Assembly (NCBI GenBank): GCA_903842575.1
Contig: CAIMMM010000160.1
Span: 1 to 53,367 of the forward strand
DNA: 53,367 nt
DNA from: an uncultured Bacteroidota bacterium
GTDB taxonomy: Bacteria > Bacteroidota > Bacteroidia > Flavobacteriales > Flavobacteriaceae
Reading direction: 5' to 3'
The position numbers and the translations under genes are program-made. The notes under the pieces were generated by a model. It did not search any database. It was not told where the DNA came from and was given only the letters and a program-made list of their open reading frames with translations. Positions 1 to 7,681 of the stretch are shown piece after piece. Numbering within the stretch: position 1 is the stretch's first letter; the number at the start of each line of letters is the position of its first letter.

Positions 1-1
1 G

Positions 2-112
2 TTGAAAAAATATAAAGATGACGTGCCTATGGCTTATGAATCCCTTTTCAATGATTTGAATAAAAGCTTGATTACCTTTATGGATAAAAAGAAAAAAGGG
101 GAGAAATGGTAA
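2..112 (+). CDS. C-terminal end of an unidentified protein (5' truncated)
   Basis: An open frame enters from the left edge and stops at TAA 110-112, giving about 36 Lys-rich residues that end in KKKKGEKW. It is followed 19 bases later by a strong hairpin terminator, which supports it being the true end of a gene. The fragment is too short to recognise a family. No function is proposed. Confidence 0.5.
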   Translation: MKKYKDDVPMAYESLFNDLNKSLITFMDKKKKGEKW

Positions 113-131
113 TCTACAAAACGGTATAAAT

Positions 132-160
132 AAAAAAGCATCCGAAAGGATGCTTTTTTA
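132..160. terminator. Bidirectional rho-independent terminator
   Basis: A perfect hairpin has the stem AAGCATCC / GGATGCTT with a GAAA tetraloop, flanked by A and T runs on its two sides. It lies between the convergent ends of the truncated plus-strand gene and the minus-strand tonB-like gene, so it can end transcription in both directions. Confidence 0.85.
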
Positions 161-167
161 TGGTTTA

Positions 168-1064
168 TTAATTTTGAATTTTGAATTTATAAACAATACT
201 TCCCACTTGTCTTTCGGTCCCATCTGGACTAGGCTCCCATTTGGTTCTCATTGCTGCTTTTTTAGCTTCAGTTAAAAGGCAATTATCAGAATTTGTAGTT
301 CCTCTATATCCTGGTTTGGCATCAATAGCATTTCCGTTTTTATCTACTGTAATTTGTACCACTACAGTGCCATATTCATTACCGCAATTGTATTCTGGCG
401 CAGGTTTGCTCAACGCTTTTCTATTGCCTAAAGAATATCCAGATCCGTTCCCAATACCACTTCCATTTCCACCACCGCTTCCCGAACCAGAGCCGCTTCC
501 CGAACCAGTCCCGTTACCCGCTCCATTTCCGCCACCAGCACCACCACCTGTTCCTCCACCATTAGCATACCCTTCAGAGCTTAAACTACCATTGGCTTTT
601 CCTTTGTTGCCCGCTACTTTATCATCGCCATCACCGCCTTTGTTTGAATTAAGGATACTTGATAGGGCATCATTGGTGTTTTTGGTTACTTTGGGTTTTT
701 CAATTACAGGTTTTACCACTTTAGTGACTACTATAGGTGTTTTCTTTGGATTTACAGTTTTTGTAACTGTAGCATTAACATCAACATTATTGTCATCGGT
801 GATGATGTCTTCTTCGGGAGTTGCTTTTGTAGGTTGTGCTTTTACTTGGTCTTTAACATTAACTACTTCGCTTTTGATATCTTTTCCTAAACCAAAATCG
901 CTATCGCCAAAATTCATTTCAATGCCGCCACCGCCACCGCCGCCCATCAGTTCTTTTAAATTGGAAGGAGGCCAAAATCGGATAAAGAATAATAGTAGTA
1001 ATAGCAATATATAAATTGCTGTTGCCATTCCCAATGATTTCTGCTTGTCTGTGGCTACACCCAT
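168..1064 (-). CDS. TonB-like energy transducer protein
   Basis: This 298-residue protein has one N-terminal membrane segment (about residues 13-30). A run of seven glycines follows near residue 40, then an acidic/Lys linker with Val-Lys-Pro stretches, a long Gly/Ser/Asn-rich spacer (about 165-215), and a C-terminal domain of about 75 residues resembling TonB_C, with a YGTVVVQITVDKNG segment. This is the layout of TonB-type proteins, which carry proton-motive energy from an ExbB/ExbD complex to outer-membrane receptors. No exbB or exbD lies in the window, so the partner is unknown. The gene is 77 bp downstream of the dehydrogenase gene on the same strand and could be co-transcribed. The Gly/Ser spacer is unusually low in complexity compared with the Pro-rich spacer of classical TonB. 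The family call is good; the transported substrate cannot be inferred. Confidence 0.8.
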   Translation of the reverse strand: MGVATDKQKSLGMATAIYILLLLLLFFIRFWPPSNLKELMGGGGGGGIEMNFGDSDFGLGKDIKSEVVNVKDQVKAQPTKATPEEDIITDDNNVDVNATVTKTVNPKKTPIVVTKVVKPVIEKPKVTKNTNDALSSILNSNKGGDGDDKVAGNKGKANGSLSSEGYANGGGTGGGAGGGNGAGNGTGSGSGSGSGSGGGNGSGIGNGSGYSLGNRKALSKPAPEYNCGNEYGTVVVQITVDKNGNAIDAKPGYRGTTNSDNCLLTEAKKAAMRTKWEPSPDGTERQVGSIVYKFKIQN

Positions 1065-1141
1065 TTTTGTACGTGCGTTAGATTTACTTTTAAAAACGGT
1101 TAAATTTACTAAAAATTGTTTTCGATAGTATTAAAATATCG

Positions 1142-2368
1142 TTAAACCAATTGTTTCAAAGCAATTTCAAAGGCTGTAGCACTGATATTCTTCTTGTCCG
1201 AATTTAAGGCATGAGCTTTTTCCAGTGCTTTTTTAATGGTTTCTGAAATGTCATAGAAAATAGCTTCGTCTGTCATTTGTACTTTTTTTTCCATGAAATA
1301 AGCAAAAACCCTAGCCATACCGCAGTTTGAAATAAAATCTGGAATTAAACTCACCTTGCGATCCGTTTCTTCCATGATGCTTCCAAAGAAAATTTCTTTG
1401 TCGGCAAAAGGAACATTGGCACCACATGAAATCACTTCCAATCCTGATTCAATTAAACTGTCAATTTGAGCTTTAGTAACCAAACGAGAAGCAGCGCAAG
1501 GAGCAAAAACCGCTGCGCCTAGTTTCCATATTTTTTCATTGATTTCAGCAAATGGAATCATGTTTTGAGCAACTAATTTGTTGCCGTCTTTATTTAAAAA
1601 AAGTCTTTTTATTTCTTCATATGTAAAACCGTCTTCGTTGATAATACCACCATCACGGTCAATAATTCCAACTATAGAAGCACCCATTTCCGATAAATAG
1701 AAAGCTGCAGCTGAACCTACATTTCCAAAACCTTGCACTATGGCTTTTTTGCCCTTGATATCGCCACCATAAATTTGATAATAATGACGCGCTGCTTCGG
1801 CAACACCATACCCCGTTATCATATCGGCAACAGTATATTTTCGCAAAACATCAGGTGAAAATTTCGGATTTTCGATAACCTTAATCACTCCTTGACGCAA
1901 TTGTCCAATTCTATTAATCTTATCGGCTTCAGTAGGTTTAAAGTGCCCGTTAAAAACACCTTCCTGAGGATGCCAAACGCCACATTCTTCCGTGAACGGA
2001 ATTACTTCATGGATTTCGTCTACATTCAAATCGCCACCCGTTCCGTAATAACTTTTTAATAAGGGGGAAACTGCTTTATACCAGCGTTGTAAAACGCCCT
2101 TTTTTCTTGGATCATTTGGGTCAAAATTTATCCCCGATTTAGCTCCTCCAATCGAAGGACCAGAAACGGTGAATTTTACTTCCATTGTTTTTGCCAAAGA
2201 CAAAACTTCATTCATATCCAGGCCTTTCCTCATTCGCGTTCCGCCACCAGCGGCACCGCCACGAAGCGAATTGATTACTGTCCAGCCTTCGGCTTCGGTT
2301 TCTGTATCTTTCCAATTGAATACAATCTCGGGTTGCTTATTCTCATATTTTTGAAGTAAATCTTTCAT
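1142..2368 (-). CDS. Glu/Leu/Phe/Val dehydrogenase family protein
   Basis: From the ATG at 2368 this is a 408-residue NAD(P)-dependent amino-acid dehydrogenase catalysing reversible oxidative deamination to a 2-oxo acid. The Gly-rich catalytic region GGAKSG carries the candidate substrate Lys near residue 77, and the Rossmann nucleotide-binding loop GFGNVGS lies at about 213-219. An in-frame TTG at 2392 would add eight residues (MRHKLNHA). That TTG is the last three bases of a TACATTTG promoter box, so it is probably untranscribed and the ATG is preferred. Glutamate is the most likely substrate by family size, but leucine or another amino acid is not excluded. The gene is divergent from the amylase-like gene, with interlocked promoters. 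Confidence 0.88.
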   Translation of the reverse strand: MKDLLQKYENKQPEIVFNWKDTETEAEGWTVINSLRGGAAGGGTRMRKGLDMNEVLSLAKTMEVKFTVSGPSIGGAKSGINFDPNDPRKKGVLQRWYKAVSPLLKSYYGTGGDLNVDEIHEVIPFTEECGVWHPQEGVFNGHFKPTEADKINRIGQLRQGVIKVIENPKFSPDVLRKYTVADMITGYGVAEAARHYYQIYGGDIKGKKAIVQGFGNVGSAAAFYLSEMGASIVGIIDRDGGIINEDGFTYEEIKRLFLNKDGNKLVAQNMIPFAEINEKIWKLGAAVFAPCAASRLVTKAQIDSLIESGLEVISCGANVPFADKEIFFGSIMEETDRKVSLIPDFISNCGMARVFAYFMEKKVQMTDEAIFYDISETIKKALEKAHALNSDKKNISATAFEIALKQLV

Positions 2369-2380
2369 TGCATGGTTTAA

Positions 2381-2409
2381 TTTGTGGCGCAAATGTAATT
2401 ATATATTTG
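2381..2409 (+). promoter_or_regulatory. Promoter of the GH13 lipoprotein gene
   Basis: TTTG at 2381-2384 is separated by 17 nt from TATATTTG at 2402-2409, matching the Bacteroidota consensus. The expected start site is about 25 nt upstream of the ATG at 2438. It overlaps the minus-strand -7 box of the dehydrogenase gene. Confidence 0.7.
2390..2397 (-). promoter_or_regulatory. Candidate -7 box for the amino-acid dehydrogenase gene
   Basis: TACATTTG on the minus strand matches the Bacteroidota -7 consensus TAnnTTTG and lies 21 nt upstream of the ATG at 2368. A TTG exists further upstream, but its spacing of about 26 nt is too long, so only the -7 element is well supported. Confidence 0.55.
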
Positions 2410-2437
2410 TTTACTTTTATACCCAATATAGCTAACT

Positions 2438-3781
2438 ATGATGTTTGAAAAAAGGTATCGCTTTTTTGGTTTTTTGTGCAGTGTAATATTGTTTATTATT
2501 TTTACTAATTGCAGTAGTGACACTAGTAGAAGTGCCTCTACAACATTTGAAGTGCCAACGGTAGAGAATATTGTATTATATGAAATTAATATAAGTGCAT
2601 TTAGTAGTACTAAAAACTTTCAGGGTGTAACGGCTCGTCTGGATCAAATTAAAGAGTTGGGGGTAAATACAATTTGGTTAATGCCAATTTATCAGGTTGG
2701 TGTTGTCAATTCATTTGGTTCACCATATTGTGTTAAGAATTATACGAAATTAAATCCGCAATTTGGAACGCTTGCCGATTTACAGTATTTGATTCAGAAG
2801 GCACACGAGAAAAATATAGCAGTTATTTTGGATTGGGTAGCCAATCATACCTCATGGGACAATGTTTGGATGAGCAATCCCAGTTGGTACACCCAAGATA
2901 GTAATGGAAACATTATTAGCCCAGCAGGAACAAACTGGAACGATGTTGCGGATTTGAGTTTTAACAATGACACTATGAGATTGGCCATGATTGACGCTAT
3001 GAAATACTGGATTGACACCACAGATATTGATGGTTTTCGATGTGATGCTGCCGATTTTGTGCCGTTTGATTTTTGGCAACAAGCCATTTCATCATTAAAT
3101 GCTATTCCTAATAAACATTTAATTATGTTGGCTGAAGGAGCGCGAAATGATCATTTTACGGCTGGGTTTCAAATGAATTTTTCTTGGAATTATTTGGGTT
3201 CGTTGAAAAACGTTTTTACCAGTGGACAAGATGTTGCTACATTATTTGCTACAAATACTAGTGAATATGCAGTTGTGCCAGCTGGCAAAAGAAAACTTAG
3301 GTTTACAACGAATCATGATGAGTCAAATCAAGCCACACCAATCACTGTTTTTGGCAACAAACAAGCAGCGTTGGCGGCTTCCGTAATCACAATTTATATG
3401 GAAGGCGTTCCGCTATTGTATTGTGGTCAAGAAGTTGGCGTCAGTCTTTCTTCGGTTTATAATGGAAGTAATACTATCAATTGGACTGTAAACGGAGACA
3501 TGCTTGGGGAATACAAAAAAATGATGCGATTTTATGCAACTTCGGATGCTGCCCGCAAAGGAAGTTTGATAACTTTTGACAATCCTAATGTAGTTATTTT
3601 TGAAAAAAGTATGGGAGCGGAACATGTTTTGGTTATGGTTAATACACGAGCTACCAGCAAAACAGTTGGGATTCCTTTGGTTTTGCAAACCAATTGGACT
3701 AATGTTCTGAGCAATGTTGCTAAGACGCTTTCAAGTAGCTTGACTTTGGCTCCAAATGAGTATTTGATTTTGAGAAATTAA
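2438..3781 (+). CDS. GH13 alpha-amylase family lipoprotein
   Basis: This 447-residue protein is a glycoside hydrolase family 13 enzyme expected to cleave or rearrange alpha-glucans. The N-terminus is a lipoprotein signal with hydrophobic residues 10-22 and candidate lipidated Cys25 (FTNC), so it is probably anchored to an envelope membrane. The four GH13 signatures are present: DWVANH at 132-137, GFRCD with nucleophile Asp203, acid/base Glu233 in LAEGA, and NHD at 292-294. The C-terminal part is a short beta domain. No SusC/SusD pair or other glycan gene is adjacent, so it is not in a recognisable polysaccharide-utilisation locus. It ends 7 bp from the convergent anmK. Exact specificity cannot be read from sequence. 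Confidence 0.9.
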   Translation: MMFEKRYRFFGFLCSVILFIIFTNCSSDTSRSASTTFEVPTVENIVLYEINISAFSSTKNFQGVTARLDQIKELGVNTIWLMPIYQVGVVNSFGSPYCVKNYTKLNPQFGTLADLQYLIQKAHEKNIAVILDWVANHTSWDNVWMSNPSWYTQDSNGNIISPAGTNWNDVADLSFNNDTMRLAMIDAMKYWIDTTDIDGFRCDAADFVPFDFWQQAISSLNAIPNKHLIMLAEGARNDHFTAGFQMNFSWNYLGSLKNVFTSGQDVATLFATNTSEYAVVPAGKRKLRFTTNHDESNQATPITVFGNKQAALAASVITIYMEGVPLLYCGQEVGVSLSSVYNGSNTINWTVNGDMLGEYKKMMRFYATSDAARKGSLITFDNPNVVIFEKSMGAEHVLVMVNTRATSKTVGIPLVLQTNWTNVLSNVAKTLSSSLTLAPNEYLILRN

Positions 3782-3788
3782 ATGAAAG

Positions 3789-4856
3789 CTAAAATGTATA
3801 AATCATTCCACTACTATGGTCGAATTTTGCTCCAGTAACGCTACTCAAAACATTAATCTCACCGCTTAGTTTCAAAACGCCAAGCAAGGCAAAAATCAAC
3901 GCTTCTTTGTATTCTAAAATTTTAGTGTCTGGGATTATGATTTCAATTTTTGGTAAATAATGTTGGGTTCTTTCCAGTAGAAAATCATTGTAGGCTCCGC
4001 CACCAGTTATTAATAGTTTACCCTTTTTTCCGTCTAATACATTTTCAATCTGCATCGCAATATGTTCCGTAAATGTGCGCATTTTGTCTTCTATAACGAT
4101 AGCGTATTTTTCTACTAACGGCAAAACAGTTTCTTTTACAAATTCAAATCCGAGCGATTTTGGAAACGGTTTTTTGTAATAATCTAAATCATTCAATTTG
4201 GATAATAGTTCGCTATTGATTTTTCCCGAACGCGCCAGTTGTCCTTTGTTGTCATAATCCAAACCTAATGTATTGGCATAATAATTTAAAACGGTATTTA
4301 CAGGCGATATATCAAAGGCAATTCGAGTGTTGTTTTGCTCGAAAGAAATATTAGAAAACCCTCCCAAATTCAAACAATAATCATAATCCGAAAACAAAAT
4401 TTGGTCGCCAATAGGCACTAATGGCGCGCCTTGTCCTCCCAATTCCACATCTTGAACCCGGAAATCACAAACTACGGTTTGTTGAGTAATTGTAGCAATA
4501 TTTGGAAGATTGCCAATTTGTAGCGTAAACCCATTTTGAGGTTGGTGTAAAATAGTATGTCCATGACTGCAAACAGCATCTAGGTTCTTAAGGTTGTTTT
4601 TTTTAATAAAACTAGCGATAATTTTACCAAGCAAATCGGTGTAGTTTTCGTTGAGTTCGAGTAATGCTGTTTCGGAAAAAGTTACCGCATTTTTGAGTTG
4701 GTTAAGCCAATATTCAGAATACGAAATCGTTTCGCTTTCCAGAATTTCAAAACGCCATTTTTCGTTCTCATTTGTAAAATGAATGTGTGACAAATCAACG
4801 CCATCAAGCGAAGTACCCGACATTACGCCAATTACATTATAGGTTTCTTTTAACAT
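3789..4856 (-). CDS. anmK: Anhydro-N-acetylmuramic acid kinase
   Basis: The 355-residue protein opens with VIGVMSGTSLDGVDL, the ATP-binding signature of AnmK. The enzyme hydrates and phosphorylates 1,6-anhydro-MurNAc to MurNAc-6-phosphate in cytoplasmic recycling of peptidoglycan fragments. An internal Gly-rich stretch (LLITGGGAYNDFLLE) fits the second phosphate-binding loop of this ASKHA-fold kinase. The length agrees with the family. The start is an ATG. It is convergent with the GH13 gene and divergent from the acyl-CoA dehydrogenase gene. No MurQ etherase gene is adjacent, so the downstream recycling step must be encoded elsewhere. Confidence 0.93.
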   Translation of the reverse strand: MLKETYNVIGVMSGTSLDGVDLSHIHFTNENEKWRFEILESETISYSEYWLNQLKNAVTFSETALLELNENYTDLLGKIIASFIKKNNLKNLDAVCSHGHTILHQPQNGFTLQIGNLPNIATITQQTVVCDFRVQDVELGGQGAPLVPIGDQILFSDYDYCLNLGGFSNISFEQNNTRIAFDISPVNTVLNYYANTLGLDYDNKGQLARSGKINSELLSKLNDLDYYKKPFPKSLGFEFVKETVLPLVEKYAIVIEDKMRTFTEHIAMQIENVLDGKKGKLLITGGGAYNDFLLERTQHYLPKIEIIIPDTKILEYKEALIFALLGVLKLSGEINVLSSVTGAKFDHSSGMIYTF

Positions 4857-4876
4857 TGTCTAAAATTACGAAATCG

Positions 4877-4908
4877 TTTGAGATTTTAATTTTAAAATCT
4901 TACTTTTG
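4877..4908 (+). promoter_or_regulatory. Promoter of the acyl-CoA dehydrogenase gene
   Basis: TTTG at 4877-4880, a 20-nt spacer and TACTTTTG at 4901-4908 match the TTTG-TAnnTTTG consensus. The box is 43 nt upstream of the ATG. Confidence 0.7.
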
Positions 4909-4951
4909 AGCACCAAAAATAAGCAAACTACAATTCAAATAACTTCTAAAT

Positions 4952-6091
4952 ATGGATTTTAATTTAACCGAAGAACATTTAATGATACAACAAGCAGCCA
5001 AAGATTTTGCAGTTGCAGAATTGTTGCCTGGCGTAATTGAAAGAGATGAACATTCTAAGTTTCCAACCGAGCAAGTCAAAATGATGGCCGAACTTGGGTT
5101 TCTTGGAATGATGGTGGATCCAAAATATGGTGGTTCAGGATTGGATAGTGTTTCTTATGTTTTGGCAATGACCGAAATTGCAAAAGTGGATGCTTCAGCT
5201 GCTGTGATTATGTCTGTGAACAATTCCCTTGTTTGTGCCGGAATGGAAAAGTATTGTAGCGAAGAACAAAAAATGAAATACCTGGTTCCTCTTGCAAAAG
5301 GAGAAGTTATTGGTGCTTTTTGTTTGTCCGAACCGGAAGCGGGAAGCGATGCTACTTCTCAAAAAACAACCGCTATTGACAAAGGCGATTATTATTTATT
5401 AAACGGTACCAAAAACTGGATTACGAACGGAGCAACGGCTTCAACGTATTTGGTTATTGCGCAAACCGATGTTGAAAAAGGACACAAAGGAATCAATGCG
5501 TTTATCGTTGAAAAGGGGTGGACAGGTTTTGATATCGGACCAAAAGAAAAGAAAATGGGAATTCGCGGAAGTGATACTCATTCGCTCATGTTTAATGATG
5601 TTAAAGTTCCTAAAGAAAATAGAATTGGTGATGATGGTTTCGGATTTAGTTTTGCCATGAATGTATTGAACGGAGGCAGAATTGGGATTGCATCACAAGC
5701 TTTAGGAATTGCAACAGGCGCTTATGAACTAGCTTTGAAATACTCACACGAAAGAAAAGCATTTGGTAAAGAAATTTTTAACCACCAAGTTATTGCGTTT
5801 AAATTGGCCGATATGTATGTAAAAGTTACAGCTGCAAAATTGTTAATCATGAAAGCGGCCTGCGAAAAAGATGAAGGAAAAGACATTGCGCAGTCGGGTG
5901 CGATGGCAAAATTATATGCTTCGGAAATAGCTTTGGAAGTGGCTAATGAAGCCGTTCAAATTCACGGTGGAAATGGTTATGTAGCCGAGTATCATGTGGA
6001 ACGCATGATGCGTGATTCGAAAATTACTCAAATTTATGAAGGGACTTCTGAAATTCAACGTATCGTAATTTCAAGAGGATTGGTTTTATAG
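4952..6091 (+). CDS. Acyl-CoA dehydrogenase (short-chain/butyryl type)
   Basis: The 379-residue length and order of parts match soluble FAD-dependent acyl-CoA dehydrogenases. These have an N-terminal helical domain, a beta domain with FCLSEPEAGSDA and NGTKNWITNG motifs that contact FAD and substrate, and a C-terminal helical domain. Candidate catalytic base Glu363 lies in IYEGTSEIQR. The enzyme introduces a 2,3 double bond into acyl-CoA and passes electrons to ETF. Residue patterns resemble the short-chain (butyryl-CoA) group, but chain length is inferred. The gene is monocistronic, with a consensus promoter upstream and a terminator 20 bp downstream. Confidence 0.93.
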   Translation: MDFNLTEEHLMIQQAAKDFAVAELLPGVIERDEHSKFPTEQVKMMAELGFLGMMVDPKYGGSGLDSVSYVLAMTEIAKVDASAAVIMSVNNSLVCAGMEKYCSEEQKMKYLVPLAKGEVIGAFCLSEPEAGSDATSQKTTAIDKGDYYLLNGTKNWITNGATASTYLVIAQTDVEKGHKGINAFIVEKGWTGFDIGPKEKKMGIRGSDTHSLMFNDVKVPKENRIGDDGFGFSFAMNVLNGGRIGIASQALGIATGAYELALKYSHERKAFGKEIFNHQVIAFKLADMYVKVTAAKLLIMKAACEKDEGKDIAQSGAMAKLYASEIALEVANEAVQIHGGNGYVAEYHVERMMRDSKITQIYEGTSEIQRIVISRGLVL

Positions 6092-6111
6092 AACCGCTCA
6101 AATTAATATTT

Positions 6112-6146
6112 AAACCCTTTCATTGTTAACTTTGAAAGGGTTTTTT
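6112..6146 (+). terminator. Rho-independent terminator after the acyl-CoA dehydrogenase gene
   Basis: The stem AAACCCTTTCA / TGAAAGGGTTT has a 10-nt loop and is followed by a T run on the plus strand. Confidence 0.85.
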
Positions 6147-6272
6147 AATTGCCAAAATTGCTAAATCAATTCTTATTAAAATAAATAGTCAGAAGATTGA
6201 AAAATAGCGGTCCTAATTTGTGAGGTATAACATTTCTTTACTTTTAGTATCTTTACGGCAATAAAATCACAA

Positions 6273-6950
6273 ATGAAAAATATCATCATCACTGGAACTT
6301 CTCGCGGAATTGGTTTTGAACTCGCTTTGCAATTTGCCGATGCGGGACATCAGGTTTTAGCAATCTCTAGAAAAATACCGCAAAAATTAATGGGGCATCA
6401 AAATATTTCATGCCTTTCGGTAGATTTGTCTAAAGAAAGTGATTTGATATTGGTGGATAATTTTCTTTCCAGTTCATGGAAAAGAGCGGATATAATTATT
6501 CACAATGCAGGTAGTTTACTGCTAAAGCCATTTGCTCAGACTACCCAAGAAGATTTCGAAAATGTTTACAAAGTCAATGTTTTTGGCGTAGCCAATTTAA
6601 CTAGAATTGTATTGCCTTATCTTCAAAAAGGAAGTCATGTAGTTTCAATAAGTTCTATGGGTGGTATTCAAGGCAGCATGAAATTCGCTGGGCTTTCGGC
6701 TTATAGTTCCAGTAAAGGTGCGGTGATTACGCTGTCAGAATTATTGGCTGAAGAATATGCGGCACAAGGCATTGCGTTTAATGTTTTGGCACTTGGTGCT
6801 GTAAATACCGAAATGCTTCAAGAAGCTTTCCCGGGTTATGAAGCACCAATTTCAGCAAAGGAAATGGCGGATTATATTTTTAATTTTGCGCTTACAGGAA
6901 ATAAATACCATAATGGAAAAGTGATTCAAGTTTCCTCTAGTACTCCATAA
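6273..6950 (+). CDS. Short-chain dehydrogenase/reductase (SDR) family oxidoreductase
   Basis: This 225-residue classical SDR has the cofactor-binding loop TGTSRGIG at residues 7-14 and the structural motif NAG at 78-80. It also has Ser near 127-128 and the catalytic pair Tyr144/Lys148 in YSSSK. It should catalyse NAD(P)(H)-dependent oxidation or reduction of a hydroxyl or keto substrate in the cytoplasm. Arg11 in the loop hints at NADP(H) preference, which is inference. The protein is slightly shorter than typical 240-250-residue SDRs. The substrate is unknown; neighbours (SprT-like, manC) give no pathway clue. Confidence 0.88.
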   Translation: MKNIIITGTSRGIGFELALQFADAGHQVLAISRKIPQKLMGHQNISCLSVDLSKESDLILVDNFLSSSWKRADIIIHNAGSLLLKPFAQTTQEDFENVYKVNVFGVANLTRIVLPYLQKGSHVVSISSMGGIQGSMKFAGLSAYSSSKGAVITLSELLAEEYAAQGIAFNVLALGAVNTEMLQEAFPGYEAPISAKEMADYIFNFALTGNKYHNGKVIQVSSSTP

Positions 6951-6952
6951 AA

Positions 6953-7019
6953 GGTTGATGGTTGATGGTTGACAGTTGATGGAAAACAACCGACAACCGA
7001 CAGCCGACAACCGATAACC
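6953..7019. repeat. Degenerate heptanucleotide repeat tract, inverted halves
   Basis: The whole gap between the SDR gene and the SprT-like gene divides into 7-nt units. These are GGTTGAT, GGTTGAT, GGTTGAC, AGTTGAT, the linker GGAAAAC, then AACCGAC, AACCGAC, AGCCGAC, AACCGAT and a final AACC. The GGTT units of the left half can pair with the AACC units of the right half, giving a hairpin interrupted every 4 bp by 3-nt internal loops. Confidence 0.8.
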
Positions 7020-7024
7020 AAAAT

Positions 7025-7627
7025 ATGAGCGAAGTCCTTTCTAAATATTTACCAGAACATGCTGTTCATTCCTGCTTTGAATTAATCAAAAGCAACAATG
7101 TGCATTTAAAAATTGTTAATGAACGCCTAACCCGTCATGGTGATTATCGCAAAGCGATTAATGGGAAACACGAAATCACTGTAAATTCCAGTTTGAATAA
7201 ATACAGATTTCTTATTACACTCGTTCATGAAATTGCTCATTTAGCCGCATTTGAAAATTATGGCAGAATGATAAAACCTCATGGGAATGAATGGAAATTA
7301 ACGTTTCAACGATTGATGGCGCCTTTTATTCGACCGGAAATTTTTCCCCATTCTGTATTGCCCTTAGTAGCCAATCATTTTAGAAACCCTACAGCGAGTA
7401 GCGATACCGACGCGCGTTTGGCGTATGCATTAAAGCAATTTGATGAACGAAAACCCGATATTCTTTTTGTGCATGAAGTGCCAAGTGGCAGTATGTTCCG
7501 AATAAAAAACGGAAAAATATTTCAAAAAAAAGGGTTAAGGGTCAAGCGATACGAATGTTTAGAAATAAAAACAGGAAAGTTATATTTGTTTAATGCTAAT
7601 GCTGAGGTAGAAATTTTGCCGGGTTAA
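7025..7627 (+). CDS. SprT-like domain protein
   Basis: This 200-residue protein has the zinc-metalloprotease motif HEIAH at residues 68-72, followed by His95 within a GNEWK context, as in SprT-like/Spartan-type domains. Proteins with this fold include proteases that act on DNA-protein crosslinks, but bacterial SprT-like proteins are mostly uncharacterised, so only a zinc-dependent hydrolase role is suggested. There is no signal peptide, so it is likely cytoplasmic. It starts 5 bp after a heptad-repeat tract and lies between the SDR and manC genes. The C-terminal 60 residues form a small basic beta-rich tail, not recognised further. Confidence 0.8.
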   Translation: MSEVLSKYLPEHAVHSCFELIKSNNVHLKIVNERLTRHGDYRKAINGKHEITVNSSLNKYRFLITLVHEIAHLAAFENYGRMIKPHGNEWKLTFQRLMAPFIRPEIFPHSVLPLVANHFRNPTASSDTDARLAYALKQFDERKPDILFVHEVPSGSMFRIKNGKIFQKKGLRVKRYECLEIKTGKLYLFNANAEVEILPG

Positions 7628-7639
7628 GCTACAAAACAC

Positions 7640-7677
7640 TTTTTAACTTTGTAACTTTACGGCTTTGCAACTCTAAA
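7640..7677. repeat. Degenerate octanucleotide repeats upstream of manC
   Basis: The region reads as successive degenerate 8-nt units: AACTTTGT, AACTTTAC, GGCTTTGC, AACTCTAA. One register also contains TAACTTTG (7644-7651), which fits the TAnnTTTG -7 promoter box 30 nt before the manC ATG. Repeat and promoter therefore cannot be separated by eye. Confidence 0.5.
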
Positions 7678-7681
7678 GAAA

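Noticed and set aside
241..1014. A 257-codon plus-strand frame opposite the TonB-like gene
   Set aside because: It is Pro/Leu-rich because it reads the Gly/Ser spacer backwards. The minus-strand frame has a membrane segment and TonB_C-like domain.
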